This document shows positions 9,398-19,233 of a stretch of DNA of 64,000 bases, piece after piece (position 1 is the stretch's first letter; each line of letters begins with the position of its first letter). The notes under the pieces were generated by a model, which had not been told where the DNA came from, searched no databases, and saw nothing but the letters and a program-made list of their open reading frames with translations. Location of the stretch: assembly GCA_018971775.1 (NCBI GenBank), contig JAGXAB010000014.1:1-64000 (forward strand), given 5' to 3'. Origin of the DNA: Cyanobacteria bacterium REEB67. GTDB taxonomy: Bacteria > Cyanobacteriota > Vampirovibrionia > Obscuribacterales > Obscuribacteraceae. Both the position numbers and the translations under genes were made by a program.

Positions 9398-10126
9398 ATG
9401 AGAAACGCCAAGCCTTATATTCGCTCGATTCATTTCCGGGAAGAAGTGGACAGCGACGTCTATCCGTTTTCCATACCGGCCATAGCCGCCCTCGATAATA
9501 TAGAGTTTCACGAAGACGTCACTTTTTTTGTCGGCGAGAATGGCTCCGGCAAATCGACGGTCCTCGAAGCGATAGCGCTACTCATGGGTTTCGGTGCCCA
9601 GGGTGGTACGAAAAACGTCCAGCTTGAAGATGCCGGTGGCGGCTCCGGCTTGCATAATTTTCTGAAAGCGAAAAAAAGCTACGAACATCCCAAAGATGGC
9701 TATTTCCTTCGGGCCGAGAGTTTTTATAACGTCGCCACTTATATGGATGAAGTCGGTTATCTGCAGGGTTACGGAGGCAAATCACTGCATCGTCAGTCGC
9801 ACGGCGAGTCATTTATGGCAGCTCTCAGCAACAAGTTTCGCGGTTATGGTCTTTATCTGCTCGATGAGCCGGAAGCCGCTCTCTCTCCCGCCAGGCAAAT
9901 GGCAGCTCTGGTGCGCATGCACGATCTTGTCCGGAATGGTTCGCAATTTATCATTGCCACGCATTCGCCTATTCTGCTTGCTTATCCCTCGGCCAAAATT
10001 ATCATGTTCGATAATGACGGTCTCTGGGAAACCAGTTATGAGAAGACCGAGCATTACGCAGTCACCAAGGATTTCCTCAACAATTACTCACGGCGAATCG
10101 ATCAGCTTTTTGCCGACGACGAATGA
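9398..10126 (+). CDS. AAA-type ATPase of the ABC/SMC fold (predicted ATP-binding protein)
   Basis: This 242-residue protein contains a Walker A motif GENGSGKST (~residue 50), a signature-like region HGESFMAAL (~140), a Walker B YLLDEPEAALSP (~160) and a downstream ATHSPILLAYPSA switch-histidine motif. This order defines the compact single-domain AAA_21-type ATPases related to RecF/OLD proteins. No membrane partner or nuclease gene is next to it, so the target is unknown. ATG 9398 is chosen because GGGGGAG precedes it by five bases. It is convergent with the LRR gene that ends at 10130. Confidence 0.85.
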   Translation: MRNAKPYIRSIHFREEVDSDVYPFSIPAIAALDNIEFHEDVTFFVGENGSGKSTVLEAIALLMGFGAQGGTKNVQLEDAGGGSGLHNFLKAKKSYEHPKDGYFLRAESFYNVATYMDEVGYLQGYGGKSLHRQSHGESFMAALSNKFRGYGLYLLDEPEAALSPARQMAALVRMHDLVRNGSQFIIATHSPILLAYPSAKIIMFDNDGLWETSYEKTEHYAVTKDFLNNYSRRIDQLFADDE

Positions 10127-10129
10127 AAA

Positions 10130-11092
10130 TCAGCGTGACATCGGAGCGAAGAGCATTTTATTTTCGTCTGATGGCACTCTTTTACCCAGTTCAAGATTGC
10201 AAATAGGAAAAGCATTCCGGACAGCGGTTTCGATTGGCCCACTCAAGACTGTCTCGTTCATTTCAACGCGTTTCAAGGGCAGACCTTTGAGCCGAAGCAG
10301 GTCATTGGCGCGCAGAGCCGTATGGCGAAAATTTAGATATTCGAGCTTTTTACAGGCTTTGAGAGGCAACAAGCCGGCGATCGTTACCTCCGGATTGGAA
10401 TTCAAATCGAGACCACGTAGATTTTTCAAGGTGGCTAGATGTTTCAAGCCTTGGTCGGTAATGTGGCTGCCGGTCAGATTAATCGTCTCCAGGCTGGTTG
10501 CCAGGCTAAGGGTCGCCACATTTTCCGCCGTCAGTTTATTGTTGCTGACGCCCAGGCAGCGCAGATTGGGAAGAGTGGGCAGGACTTTGAAATAGGCGCC
10601 GTTGACGTTTGCCGTAGCAAGAGCGAAGCGTTCCAGTTTTTTCAATTTTTCGATGGCCATGGCACCACTATCGGTGACTTCGCATTCGACCATGTCGAGA
10701 CGTCGGAGCTCGCTCAGTTTGCAAATTCGCAAGAGGACGGCGTCCGTTGCGTCGGTATAACGAGCGCGCAGTCCGTATAGTTTGTTGGGAATGTCCTCGA
10801 GGCAGTCCGGATTTTCGACCGCGACTGGATCGAGGTCGAGGAAAACCTTTGTTCCGACCGGGATCTGCACTTCTCCGCAGGCGGCCCCCAAAAATTTACC
10901 GCGTGGGTCTGACGTTGCGATTGGATCTTGAGCCGGATTCATTTCGTAGAGGCGACCGATCGAAATCCGGCCGTGAAATTTGAGCGTTTCGGTGGCACTC
11001 TTTGCGGCCGCTGCGCTCTGGGCAAAAGAAAGATCGGCGCTCAAAGCGGCTAGCGCGGCGATAAAAAATGGTACTAGTTTTATTCCAGCCAA
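10130..11092 (-). CDS. Secreted leucine-rich-repeat protein
   Basis: This 320-residue protein starts with a signal peptide (MAGIKLVPFFIAALAALSAD, cleavage expected after FAQSA). Residues ~140-300 hold about six leucine-rich repeats of 23-25 residues, such as LPNLRCLGVSNNKLTAENV and LKNLRGLDLNSNPEVTIAG. LRRs form a curved protein-binding surface; the ligand is unknown. The TTG start at 11092 has AGGTGA seven bases upstream and gives a proper signal peptide; a TTG at 11131 would add 13 residues with no ribosome site. The next gene upstream on the same strand ends 46 bp away. Confidence 0.75.
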   Translation of the reverse strand: MAGIKLVPFFIAALAALSADLSFAQSAAAAKSATETLKFHGRISIGRLYEMNPAQDPIATSDPRGKFLGAACGEVQIPVGTKVFLDLDPVAVENPDCLEDIPNKLYGLRARYTDATDAVLLRICKLSELRRLDMVECEVTDSGAMAIEKLKKLERFALATANVNGAYFKVLPTLPNLRCLGVSNNKLTAENVATLSLATSLETINLTGSHITDQGLKHLATLKNLRGLDLNSNPEVTIAGLLPLKACKKLEYLNFRHTALRANDLLRLKGLPLKRVEMNETVLSGPIETAVRNAFPICNLELGKRVPSDENKMLFAPMSR

Positions 11093-11138
11093 TCGGGTTT
11101 CACCTGTCTTTAAACCGATTATAGAACGCAAAACTATT

Positions 11139-12185
11139 TTAGATAGTCTTGTCGCCGTTTGCGGCCAGTGAAAGTTCGAGGAGCATGCGTTTCATTTTCA
11201 TCACTTCGCCGGCCAGTTGCTGGAGCATATCCTGCCTTGCCGTCAGGACGTCGATCGATAATGCTTTGCGATGACTGATCGTGCCTGTAATGCCGTCTAA
11301 CACTGCTTTATTTTTGCGATCCGTGAAACTGGGAATGTTCTGGTCGGTTAACCAGCGGTCGATCAATTGATCCTTGCGTGTCTTTTTCACGCCGCTCTCG
11401 GGCGGCACAGTGTTCAAGAATCCCATAATAGAAGGCGGGTAGTCGACTTCGGGATTGATCGGATAGTCGAATAATTTAGCGAGCATATTGGGTTCTTCTT
11501 CCGAGTCCAGTTTTTTGCCGTTGTACTGGCGCATGGCATAAAGCGAGAAAAAGGAAGGCACTATACCGGCGAGGATGCTGACCGTGCCCGATGGAATCGA
11601 AAGGCGGGGCGATCTATATGTAGGGATGTCGAAGGCTTCGCCCACCGCCCAGAGCACGCCGTTTGTATAAAAACTGGCGGCGTTCGAGTGAGCAACGGCG
11701 CGATCGCGTTTGGCGATCAAAGAGCTCAGGATCTCGGCGTAGAGATTGCGCTCGGCGTTAATCTCGGCGAGCACGTAGTCGATTTCCAGATTGGCTTGTT
11801 CGATCCCTTGCCTGGCCAGAAGTTGTGCCTCGTAGTAGTCCTGTCGCATCGCCAGGGTGGCGAGAGTGGGACTGGCATCGCGGCTGGCGTTGACTTGCTC
11901 TCGAAGCTTTTGGAGTTTGTTCAGAACCGGCATTAAACCGGTAATTTGAGCGACCTGGAGACTATTCGGCGAGAGTGTGCTTGATGATAAATTGATACCG
12001 GTCTTCAAAATCTGGGTCGGTACGGAAACGCTGTTCGATACCGGTTCCTGGGCGTATGCCGCGCCGATCTCCAGCGCGGGCGGCGCAAGCAGGGGAAGTA
12101 TCAGTAGCAGAAGGACCATGCTCAGAGAAGCGGAGCCTCTGGCCGTGCTGGGATTGGCAGTGCCTCTATGGCGGCGGGACGTCAT
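11139..12185 (-). CDS. Exported protein with coiled-coil segment, unknown function
   Basis: This 348-residue protein has an N-terminal export signal (basic MTSRRHRGT, then a Leu-rich core, ending near AYAQE). The middle (~90-170) is strongly helical with heptad-like spacing, a hydrophobic segment lies near residues 195-215 (GTVSILAGIVPSFFSLYAM), and the C-terminus is again helical. No family is recognised. It follows the kinase-less kdpD by 53 bp on the same strand and could be part of the kdp transcript, but nothing in the protein points to potassium. Confidence 0.6.
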   Translation of the reverse strand: MTSRRHRGTANPSTARGSASLSMVLLLLILPLLAPPALEIGAAYAQEPVSNSVSVPTQILKTGINLSSSTLSPNSLQVAQITGLMPVLNKLQKLREQVNASRDASPTLATLAMRQDYYEAQLLARQGIEQANLEIDYVLAEINAERNLYAEILSSLIAKRDRAVAHSNAASFYTNGVLWAVGEAFDIPTYRSPRLSIPSGTVSILAGIVPSFFSLYAMRQYNGKKLDSEEEPNMLAKLFDYPINPEVDYPPSIMGFLNTVPPESGVKKTRKDQLIDRWLTDQNIPSFTDRKNKAVLDGITGTISHRKALSIDVLTARQDMLQQLAGEVMKMKRMLLELSLAANGDKTI

Positions 12186-12238
12186 CGTAAGACCTGGCGA
12201 GATCGATGGGTGTTGCGAAAAATCGCGCCTTTAGGATA

Positions 12239-14308
12239 TCAATTTTTTGTCAACGGAGGGTCGTCGCTGGTCTTGGATAGATTATTCTCATCGAAGGCGC
12301 CCTCTCTATCGCTAGCGGTCGCCTCGGCAAGCTCCTGTGAAAGATTGGCCCGCTCGAGGGCGAGGGCAATCTGGCGGACGAAGGTTTCGAGTAGATGTCG
12401 CTCTTCGACGTCGAAGGCGAAAGTAGTGCTTTTAGTAGGCCCTCTTGGCAGCAGCCCGAGCACACCGACCGGGTCTTTAGCGCCGGTGAGCGGGAAATAA
12501 ATAGCTCGCGCCCCCGGCAATGTCGAGGTGCCGACGCCTGCTACTTGCTGCATATTCAAAACCCACTGGGCCACGCCAAATTCGGCCGAGTTAATTTCGT
12601 AACCGGGTTGCAGATGGCGTTCCCAGAAGAGCTCTTTGTTGCGGCCGAGGGTAAAGACGGCTGCTTTTCCGCCGAAAATTTCGCAGACATGCTTGATGCC
12701 CGTGCTCAATACTTCCTCTTTTGACACAGCCGAAGCGAGATCGCGGGTCATGGCATAGATGGCGGCGGTCTGGCGCTCCCGCCTCCTGGCGGTTTCGGCT
12801 TGATATTTGATGCGAAATGTCAGTGTCGAAAGTGTCAGAGCCGTCGTCAGCATGACGAGCAGGGTGATGAAATACTGATAATCAGACACGGCAAATGAAT
12901 GGAAGGGCGGCACGAAGAAAAAGTCGAAAAAAAGGACACTGAGGATGGAAGCCATGATTGAGGGCAGACGGCCATAGCGCAGGGCGATCACGACTATGGC
13001 CAGTTGGTAGAGCATGGCGATGTTGACCTGGGCCAGGCGTCCAAGGAAGACTCCGGCAAATATTGTAGCCGCGACCACAATGGCGAAGGCTTTGATAAAA
13101 GGTTGAATCTGGAAGCGCGTTTCGCTGCGCTTAAGAGGGGCGCTATCTGTGGCGCTATCCTGACCGGTGATTACGTAGACATCGATGTCGCCTGAAAATC
13201 GGATAATGTCATCGACTATCGATGTTTGCCGCAGCGTATTGAGCAGATCTTGAAGGCGCGTGGTATTTGGCTTGCCGATTACGATTTTGGTCACGTTATA
13301 AAGCCTTGCGTAGGCGACAATTTCCTCGGCTACTTTCTGACCACTCAAGGTTACTGCCTTGGCCCCGAGCTGTTCGGCCAGTTGCAGGTGGCGATAGACC
13401 AGATGACGCGCCTCTTCCGGTAAGCGCTGCGTTGCCGGCGTCTCGACGCTGACGGCAAGCCATTCGGCGTGGAGTGCCGTCGATAATCTTTTAGCGGCGC
13501 GCAGGAGTCTGGCCGAAAGCGGACTGGGGCTGACGCAGACCAGCACTTTATCGGCGGCCGGCCAGACATTGGCTACATCCTGATCGCTGCGATATTCGTG
13601 CATCTGCGCTTCGACGCGATCGGCCGTGGCTCGGAGGGCCAGTTCGCGTAGAGCAATCAGATTGCCTTTCTGGAAAAATCCGTCCAGGGCCGCTCTGCCT
13701 TTTTCGCCGCTGTAGACTTTGCCCTCTTTGATGCGTTGTAAAAGCTCATCCGGGGGTAAATCGACTAGCTCGACTTCGTAGGACGATTCCAGGATCGAAT
13801 CCGGTACAGTTTCTTTGACGCGTACGCCGGTGATGTGCGCGACGATGTCGTTGGCGCTTTCCAGATGCTGAATGTTGATCGTCGTATAGACATCGATGCC
13901 GCTCTTCAAAAGTTCTTCTACATCTTGATAGCGTTTAGTGTGGCGCGCCCCTTCGATATTGGTGTGGGCTAGCTCATCGACGAGGATCACTTTCGGATGT
14001 CTGGCCAGGGCGGCGTCGAGATCAAATTCTTCATAGACGCGATCTTTATACGTGATCTTTTGCTGGGGTAATATTTCCAGGCCCTCGAGCATGCTCATCG
14101 TGTCGGCGCGTTCGTGCGTGACGACTATCCCGGCCACTACATCCACCCCTTCGGCGGCCAGTTTTTGAGCCGAGCTGAGCATGCTGAAAGTCTTGCCCAC
14201 ACCGGCGGCAGCCCCTAAAAAAATCTTGAGGCGACCACGGCTGGCCAGGGTCTCTTCTTTCTTTACCCTGGCCAGGATGGCCTCAGGGTCGAGTCTTTTG
14301 CCGTTCAT
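12239..14308 (-). CDS. kdpD: KdpD-type potassium sensor lacking the histidine kinase domain
   Basis: This 689-residue protein has the KdpD N-terminal domain with Walker A GAAAGVGKT (~30) and VDELAHTN (~110), a Usp-type domain (~245-370), a DUF4118 four-helix membrane region (~400-500) and a GAF domain (~520-655). It stops after the GAF domain with a polar tail; no H-box or ATPase domain follows, and none is found in the 53 bp before the next gene. KdpD normally has about 900 residues. Kinase-less KdpD proteins are known from cyanobacteria such as Anabaena. The missing kinase function is probably supplied by the DUF4118 histidine kinase at 19940. ATG 14308 is preferred to GTG 14317; neither has a clear ribosome site. 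Confidence 0.88.
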   Translation of the reverse strand: MNGKRLDPEAILARVKKEETLASRGRLKIFLGAAAGVGKTFSMLSSAQKLAAEGVDVVAGIVVTHERADTMSMLEGLEILPQQKITYKDRVYEEFDLDAALARHPKVILVDELAHTNIEGARHTKRYQDVEELLKSGIDVYTTINIQHLESANDIVAHITGVRVKETVPDSILESSYEVELVDLPPDELLQRIKEGKVYSGEKGRAALDGFFQKGNLIALRELALRATADRVEAQMHEYRSDQDVANVWPAADKVLVCVSPSPLSARLLRAAKRLSTALHAEWLAVSVETPATQRLPEEARHLVYRHLQLAEQLGAKAVTLSGQKVAEEIVAYARLYNVTKIVIGKPNTTRLQDLLNTLRQTSIVDDIIRFSGDIDVYVITGQDSATDSAPLKRSETRFQIQPFIKAFAIVVAATIFAGVFLGRLAQVNIAMLYQLAIVVIALRYGRLPSIMASILSVLFFDFFFVPPFHSFAVSDYQYFITLLVMLTTALTLSTLTFRIKYQAETARRRERQTAAIYAMTRDLASAVSKEEVLSTGIKHVCEIFGGKAAVFTLGRNKELFWERHLQPGYEINSAEFGVAQWVLNMQQVAGVGTSTLPGARAIYFPLTGAKDPVGVLGLLPRGPTKSTTFAFDVEERHLLETFVRQIALALERANLSQELAEATASDREGAFDENNLSKTSDDPPLTKN

Positions 14309-14337
14309 GATCGTCACGCTTTTTGAGGATTTGTCGG

Positions 14338-14985
14338 CTATTTGTGCACGAGCGTCGCTTTTTCTTTTTCGCTATTTTCTGAGCTGATTTTGTCCAGAGC
14401 AAGATTGAGTTTGAGCACATTGATGCGGCGCTCGCCCAGAAAACCCAGCAATTTTTGCTCGGTTTTTGCAGCCAGTAAAGCGTCGATTGTGGCCGGATTT
14501 ATTTTGCGGGCGGTGGCGACGCGGGCGGCCTGCAGTTGAGCATTTTCCGGAGAGATATCGCTATCGAGGCCTGAGCCGGAGCGCGTTACCGCGTCGACCG
14601 GCAGCAGGGTTGTCTCGCTCAAATTGTTTTCCTGGCGGTAGAGACGGGCCAGTGTTTTGATGCCGCTGAAATCTTTGCTGCCGTTGATTAACTTATCCGA
14701 GGTCGGTCCGAGATTGGTCCCACCGGAGAGCACGGCGTTGTAGCCGCTACCGGCAGCTGAGGGGCGGCCGTGGAAGTAACGCGGACTGCTAAATGATTGA
14801 CCGATCAAGGCCGAGCCAATTACTTTACTGTCGGCATTGGCACCACTGGAGGTGATCAGCGATCCATGCGCCTGGAAGGGAAAGCAAACCGAGGCGATGG
14901 CTGTAATCGTCAAAGGAAAGACGATTCCGGTCAGCAGGGCAAAGAGTAAAGTGGCGGCGACTGCCGGATAAATATGCTTGAACAT
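14338..14985 (-). CDS. kdpC: Potassium-transporting ATPase subunit C
   Basis: This 215-residue protein has one N-terminal membrane helix (YPAVAATLLFALLTGIVFPL) followed by the periplasmic KdpC domain with conserved GSALIGQSF, FHGRPSA and the C-terminal VNVLKLNLAL-type segment (here INVLKLNLALD). KdpC stabilises the KdpFABC complex. The ATG at 14985 lies two bases after the kdpB stop; the longer frame beginning at 15018 would overlap kdpB and is not used. Confidence 0.95.
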   Translation of the reverse strand: MFKHIYPAVAATLLFALLTGIVFPLTITAIASVCFPFQAHGSLITSSGANADSKVIGSALIGQSFSSPRYFHGRPSAAGSGYNAVLSGGTNLGPTSDKLINGSKDFSGIKTLARLYRQENNLSETTLLPVDAVTRSGSGLDSDISPENAQLQAARVATARKINPATIDALLAAKTEQKLLGFLGERRINVLKLNLALDKISSENSEKEKATLVHK

Positions 14986-14987
14986 TT

Positions 14988-17096
14988 TCAGGACCCTGGA
15001 GCCAGTTGGAGGAAACAAATCAAGTTGTCGATGGCATAGATACCCGGGAAGGGCAGGATTACACCGAAAAATCCGTAGACGATTAGATTGCGTCGCAAAA
15101 GCTGGGCGGCGCTCATCGGTCGATAGGAGACGCCTCGCAGAGCGAGCGGGATCAGGGCGATAATGATCACGGCGTTGAAGATAACGGCGGCGAGAATGGC
15201 TGATTGCGGGGAGTGCAGCCCCATCAAATTGAGATTCCAGAGAGGCCCGTGGGCAGAGCTTTGCATGTAGAGCGCGCCGAAGATGGCGGGCAGGATGGCG
15301 AAATATTTGGCGACATCGTTGGCAATGGAAAAAGTGGTGAGGGCGCCGCGAGTCATCAGCAATTGTTTGCCTATTTGCACCACTTCAATCAATTTGGTCG
15401 GATTGCTGTCGAGATCGATCATATTGCCCGCTTCCTTGGCGGCCTGGGTACCGGTGTTCATTGCCAGTCCGACGTCGGCGGCGGCGAGGGCGGGAGCATC
15501 GTTTGTGCCGTCGCCGGTCATCGCTACTAGCCTGCCGCTGCTCTGCTCTTTCAAAATCAATTGCATTTTAGCTTCCGGTGTCGCTTCGGCCAGGAAGTCA
15601 TCGACACCGGCTTCGGTGGCGATAGCGGCGGCGGTAAGAGGATTGTCGCCGGTGATCATAATGGTGCGGATACCCATCGCCCGCAGTTGTTCGAAGCGCT
15701 CTTTCATACCGCCTTTGACGACGTCTTTGAGATGGATGACGCCGAGCAGGCCGCGGCTATCATCCGCCACTGCCAGTGGTGTGCCACCGGCCTGGGCGAT
15801 GCGGGTAATCTGGCGCTCGACTTCATCGGGGATGGCCATACCCAACTCTTTGACGAAGCGGAAGACTGCTTCCGATGCACCTTTCCTGATTCTTCTGTGA
15901 CCGATATCGACGCCGCTCATGCGCGTCTGGGCGCTGAATGAGATGAAACGCGCTTCCTTGGCTGTCAGGCTGCGCTCGCGCAGACCTTTTTCTTTGGCCA
16001 GGGCGACTATTGACCTGCCCTCCGGTGTTTCGTCGGCCAGAGAAGAAAGTTGCACGGCGTCCAGAAATTCCTCGTCTTTGATACCGGGCGCCGGGATGAA
16101 TTCCACGGCCTGTCTGTTGCCCAGTGTTATCGTTCCGGTCTTGTCGAGCAATAGTGTGTCGACATCGCCGGCTGCTTCAATGGCCTTGCCGCTCATGGCC
16201 AGCACATTATGCTGCAATACACGGTCCATACCGGCGATGCCGATGGCCGAGAGCAGAGCGCCGATCGTAGTCGGGATCAAGCAGACGAGCAATGAGACAA
16301 GAGAGAACATATCGGGGGCGGTGCCTGCACCAGCTTGCTTGACGCTATAGAGGGCGAATGGCAGGAGGCTGACCACGGCGAAGACAAAGACCAGGGTCAA
16401 GCCGGACAATAGTGTATTGAGGGCGATTTCGTTTGGTGTCTTTTGTCTGGAGGCGCCTTCCACCAGAGCGATCATCCGATCGAGAAAAGTATGTCCGGGA
16501 TCGACCGATATCTTGATACGCAACCAGTCGGACAGTACTTTGGTACCGCCGGTGACAGCGGACCGGTCCCCCCCCGATTCGCGAATGACCGGAGCGGATT
16601 CGCCGGTGATGGCGCTTTCATCGACGGTCGCCACCCCTTCTATAACGTCGCCGTCACCGGGAATTACCTCTCCGGCCATGACTTTGACAATGTCGCCTTT
16701 GCGCAGCTGGGTGGCGGCTATATTTTCCAGGACACCGGAGGCATTTTCGCGTTTGGCCATAGTTTCCTGCCGATTTTTGCGGAGAGAATCGGCCTGGGCC
16801 TTGCCTCTACCTTCGGCCAGCGCTTCGGCGAAATTGGCGAATAAAACAGTGAACCAGAGCCAGACGGTGATCTGTCCTTCGAAGAGTAGGTTGTGGCTGC
16901 CGGCGATCAGGTCACGCACAAAAAGCGCGGTGGTAAAAAGGGAGCCGACGCCGACCACGAACATGACCGGATTTTTGGCCAGGGTTTTGGGATTGAGCTT
17001 GATCAGGGCATCGACAAAAGCGCGTTTGGTTACCTCGGCGTCAACGAGGGGCCGCTTTTTGCGGTGCGGCACTATATCCATCGTGGCATTATCCAT
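14988..17096 (-). CDS. kdpB: Potassium-transporting P-type ATPase subunit B
   Basis: This 702-residue P-type ATPase carries the phosphorylation motif DKTGTIT, the TGES motif of the actuator domain ([10 protein letters not shown]), and [18 protein letters not shown] in the P domain. It is the catalytic subunit that couples ATP hydrolysis to potassium uptake through KdpA. The length is normal (E. coli 682). The serine in TGES is the residue whose phosphorylation inhibits E. coli KdpB; it is present here. The gene lies between kdpA (nine bases away) and kdpC. Confidence 0.97.
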   Translation of the reverse strand: MDNATMDIVPHRKKRPLVDAEVTKRAFVDALIKLNPKTLAKNPVMFVVGVGSLFTTALFVRDLIAGSHNLLFEGQITVWLWFTVLFANFAEALAEGRGKAQADSLRKNRQETMAKRENASGVLENIAATQLRKGDIVKVMAGEVIPGDGDVIEGVATVDESAITGESAPVIRESGGDRSAVTGGTKVLSDWLRIKISVDPGHTFLDRMIALVEGASRQKTPNEIALNTLLSGLTLVFVFAVVSLLPFALYSVKQAGAGTAPDMFSLVSLLVCLIPTTIGALLSAIGIAGMDRVLQHNVLAMSGKAIEAAGDVDTLLLDKTGTITLGNRQAVEFIPAPGIKDEEFLDAVQLSSLADETPEGRSIVALAKEKGLRERSLTAKEARFISFSAQTRMSGVDIGHRRIRKGASEAVFRFVKELGMAIPDEVERQITRIAQAGGTPLAVADDSRGLLGVIHLKDVVKGGMKERFEQLRAMGIRTIMITGDNPLTAAAIATEAGVDDFLAEATPEAKMQLILKEQSSGRLVAMTGDGTNDAPALAAADVGLAMNTGTQAAKEAGNMIDLDSNPTKLIEVVQIGKQLLMTRGALTTFSIANDVAKYFAILPAIFGALYMQSSAHGPLWNLNLMGLHSPQSAILAAVIFNAVIIIALIPLALRGVSYRPMSAAQLLRRNLIVYGFFGVILPFPGIYAIDNLICFLQLAPGS

Positions 17097-17105
17097 TTTC
17101 GCTAC

Positions 17106-18938
17106 CTAAAAAAGTCTGCCTGAATGCATCAGGAAATGTTCGGCGATCGGGCCGAGGGTGAGGGCCGGGAAAAATGTCAGAGCGCCGACAATGACGATGA
17201 CGCTGGTGAGCAGCACGATAAAGATCGGGCCATTGGTCGGAAACGATCCGCTCGTCGGCGGCACGTATTTGCGTTTGGCCAGGGAGGCGGCGAGGGCCAG
17301 TACAGGCACGATCATGAAGAAGCGACCGAAGAGCATGGCCACTCCCAGGCTGACATTCCAGAAGGGGCTGTTGGCGTTCAGGCCGGCGAAGGCCGAGCCA
17401 TTATTGCCGGTTGCCGAGGAATAGGCGTAGAGCATTTCGCTCAGTCCATGCGGCCCATTGTTGGCGACATTGTTGGCCGGGTCGCCGGCGCTATTTAAAA
17501 AGTCGCCGCTCGGTAAATGAAGAGCCACGGCCAGGGCGGTGAACATGAGAATGGCGAAGGCCGCCGTAAGCACATAAAGGATGGCCATCTTCACTTCTTT
17601 CTTCTCGATTTTTTTGCCCAGATATTCAGGCGAACGGCCAACCATCAAGCCGGCGATGAAGACGGTCAAGACGGCGAAGACGAGCATGCCGTATAGCCCG
17701 GCACCCACTCCTCCGAAGATGATTTCTCCGAGCTGGATGTTGAGCAAGGTGATCATACCGGCAAGGGGCGTCAATGAATCGTGCATGCAATTGACGGCGC
17801 CGCAACTGGCATCGGTAGTGATTACGGCAAAAAGACTGGAGGCGGCCAGTCCGAAACGGACCTCTTTGCCCTCCATGTTGCCGCCAAGGTCGGCGAGGAC
17901 ACTGGTGGCGTCATTGATGCCGGCGGCATGGATAATCGGATTGCCCTGACTTTCGAAGTGATAGACCGTGGCAAAGCCTGTGGCGAAGATGATGAACATG
18001 ACGCTGAGCAAAGCAAAACCCTGGCGTACATCCTTGACGAGATAGCCGAAGCTATAAGTGAGGGCGGCCGGGATGATGAAGATCGAAAGCATCTCGACCA
18101 AATTGGTGAGTGCGTTCGGATTTTCGAAAGGGTGAGCGCTGTTGGCGTTAAAAAAGCCACCGCCATTGGTGCCGAGCATTTTGATTGCTTCTTGCGAGGC
18201 GACCGGGCCCTGGGCGATGATTTGCTCTGCTCCTTCGAGGGTGGTGGCGGTAGTGTAAGCATCGAAGTTCTGGACCACGCCCTGGGAAACGAGGAAGACT
18301 GCCGAAACTAAGCTCAGGGGTAACAAAATATAGAGAGTACTGCGAGTCAGGTCGCGCCAGAAATTGCCGATACCTGCCGCTTCACTGCGCGAAAATCCGC
18401 GTATAAATACAGTTGCCACACAAATACCGACGGCGGCCGATGCCCAGTTTTGCATGGCCAGGGCGACCATCTGGCTGAAATATGTGCAGGTGCTTTCACC
18501 AGCATAGGCTTGCCAGTTGGTGTTGGTGACAAAGGATATGGCGGTGTTGTAGGCCAGGTCCGGACTGAGCGTGGTCGCCCAGGCCGGTGCCTTGTTCGTC
18601 ATCAAGGCCAGGGGATTGAGCGGCAGATATGCTTGCAAACGCAGGACCGCGAAGCTAAGAAGAGCGCTGGCCAGCGAAAAAGTGAGCAGGGCTAGACTGT
18701 AATCGATGCAGCGCATTTCGGCCTGAGCGTCGACACGACAGATTTTATAGAGTAGATTTTCGCAGGCGCCCAGGGGCCGCGTCAAAGTTGCGACGATAGC
18801 TAGGACCGCTCCTTTATTTTCGGAGTGGCCCTCGACAGCGCCTTCCATCACGGTCGCCATATAGATACCGAGCGGCTTTACAGTTAGTAGAAGGAGGATG
18901 CTGAAGAGGAGGAAAAGTAACCAGCCGTAGATAGTCAT
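17106..18938 (-). CDS. kdpA: Potassium-transporting ATPase subunit A
   Basis: This 610-residue polytopic protein shows the four selectivity-filter-like segments of KdpA: TNTNWQAYAGE, GTNGGGFFNANSAHPFENP, DASCGAVNCMHDSL and NNGSAFAG. It is the potassium-binding and channel-like subunit of the Kdp pump in the inner membrane. The protein is slightly longer than E. coli KdpA (557), mainly in loops near the N-terminus (DAQAEMRCIDYS region). GAGG stands upstream of the ATG. Confidence 0.97.
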   Translation of the reverse strand: MTIYGWLLFLLFSILLLLTVKPLGIYMATVMEGAVEGHSENKGAVLAIVATLTRPLGACENLLYKICRVDAQAEMRCIDYSLALLTFSLASALLSFAVLRLQAYLPLNPLALMTNKAPAWATTLSPDLAYNTAISFVTNTNWQAYAGESTCTYFSQMVALAMQNWASAAVGICVATVFIRGFSRSEAAGIGNFWRDLTRSTLYILLPLSLVSAVFLVSQGVVQNFDAYTTATTLEGAEQIIAQGPVASQEAIKMLGTNGGGFFNANSAHPFENPNALTNLVEMLSIFIIPAALTYSFGYLVKDVRQGFALLSVMFIIFATGFATVYHFESQGNPIIHAAGINDATSVLADLGGNMEGKEVRFGLAASSLFAVITTDASCGAVNCMHDSLTPLAGMITLLNIQLGEIIFGGVGAGLYGMLVFAVLTVFIAGLMVGRSPEYLGKKIEKKEVKMAILYVLTAAFAILMFTALAVALHLPSGDFLNSAGDPANNVANNGPHGLSEMLYAYSSATGNNGSAFAGLNANSPFWNVSLGVAMLFGRFFMIVPVLALAASLAKRKYVPPTSGSFPTNGPIFIVLLTSVIVIVGALTFFPALTLGPIAEHFLMHSGRLF

Positions 18939-18955
18939 TTTTTTCTTTTTCTACC

Positions 18956-19045
18956 TCAAAATTTTTCGGGATAGAGGAGCGAAAAAAATAGATAAGCTGT
19001 CAGGCCGCCGGCGATGGTGGCACCGAGTAAATATTCGACTTGCAT
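18956..19045 (-). CDS. kdpF: KdpF, small Kdp complex subunit
   Basis: This 29-residue open frame encodes MQVEYLLGATIAGGLTAY followed by LFFSLLYPEKF, one membrane helix ending in the family's typical (R/E)PE(K/R)F. KdpF is the small lipid-like stabilising subunit of KdpFABC. It lies 17 bp upstream of kdpA and nine bp downstream of another tiny membrane-peptide gene. The position and C-terminal motif make the call firm despite the small size. Confidence 0.9.
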   Translation of the reverse strand: MQVEYLLGATIAGGLTAYLFFSLLYPEKF

Positions 19046-19053
19046 AATTGTCT

Positions 19054-19134
19054 CTATAGCCTGTCGCAATAGTGCGTGTAGAGCCCGGCCACAACAAAGG
19101 TTGCGACCATCGACGCGGCTAGAAGTAAATCCAT
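19054..19134 (-). CDS. 26-residue membrane peptide upstream of kdpF
   Basis: The frame encodes MDLLLAASMVATFVVAGLYT then HYCDRL. AGGAAG stands seven to eight bases before the ATG. It is one predicted membrane helix ending in a Y-x-C-[DE]-R-L motif. From general familiarity, small peptides ending in this type of motif often precede kdpF in other bacteria, but they have no named function. It lies nine bp before kdpF and after kdpE, so it is probably transcribed with the kdp genes and may associate with the pump or its sensor. That role is inference. Confidence 0.65.
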   Translation of the reverse strand: MDLLLAASMVATFVVAGLYTHYCDRL

Positions 19135-19233
19135 TTTGTCTGCTTCCTGATTTTACTCAGTAACGGGAATAACCCTAGGATCAGGTTACCGCTTTGGGCT
19201 TGCGGACAGGGTCAATGGTTTAGCAAGATACAA

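Noticed and set aside
12186-12238. Frameshifted histidine kinase part of KdpD downstream
   Set aside because: Only 53 bp separate the KdpD stop and the next gene, and no H-box or ATP-binding motif appears there in any frame.
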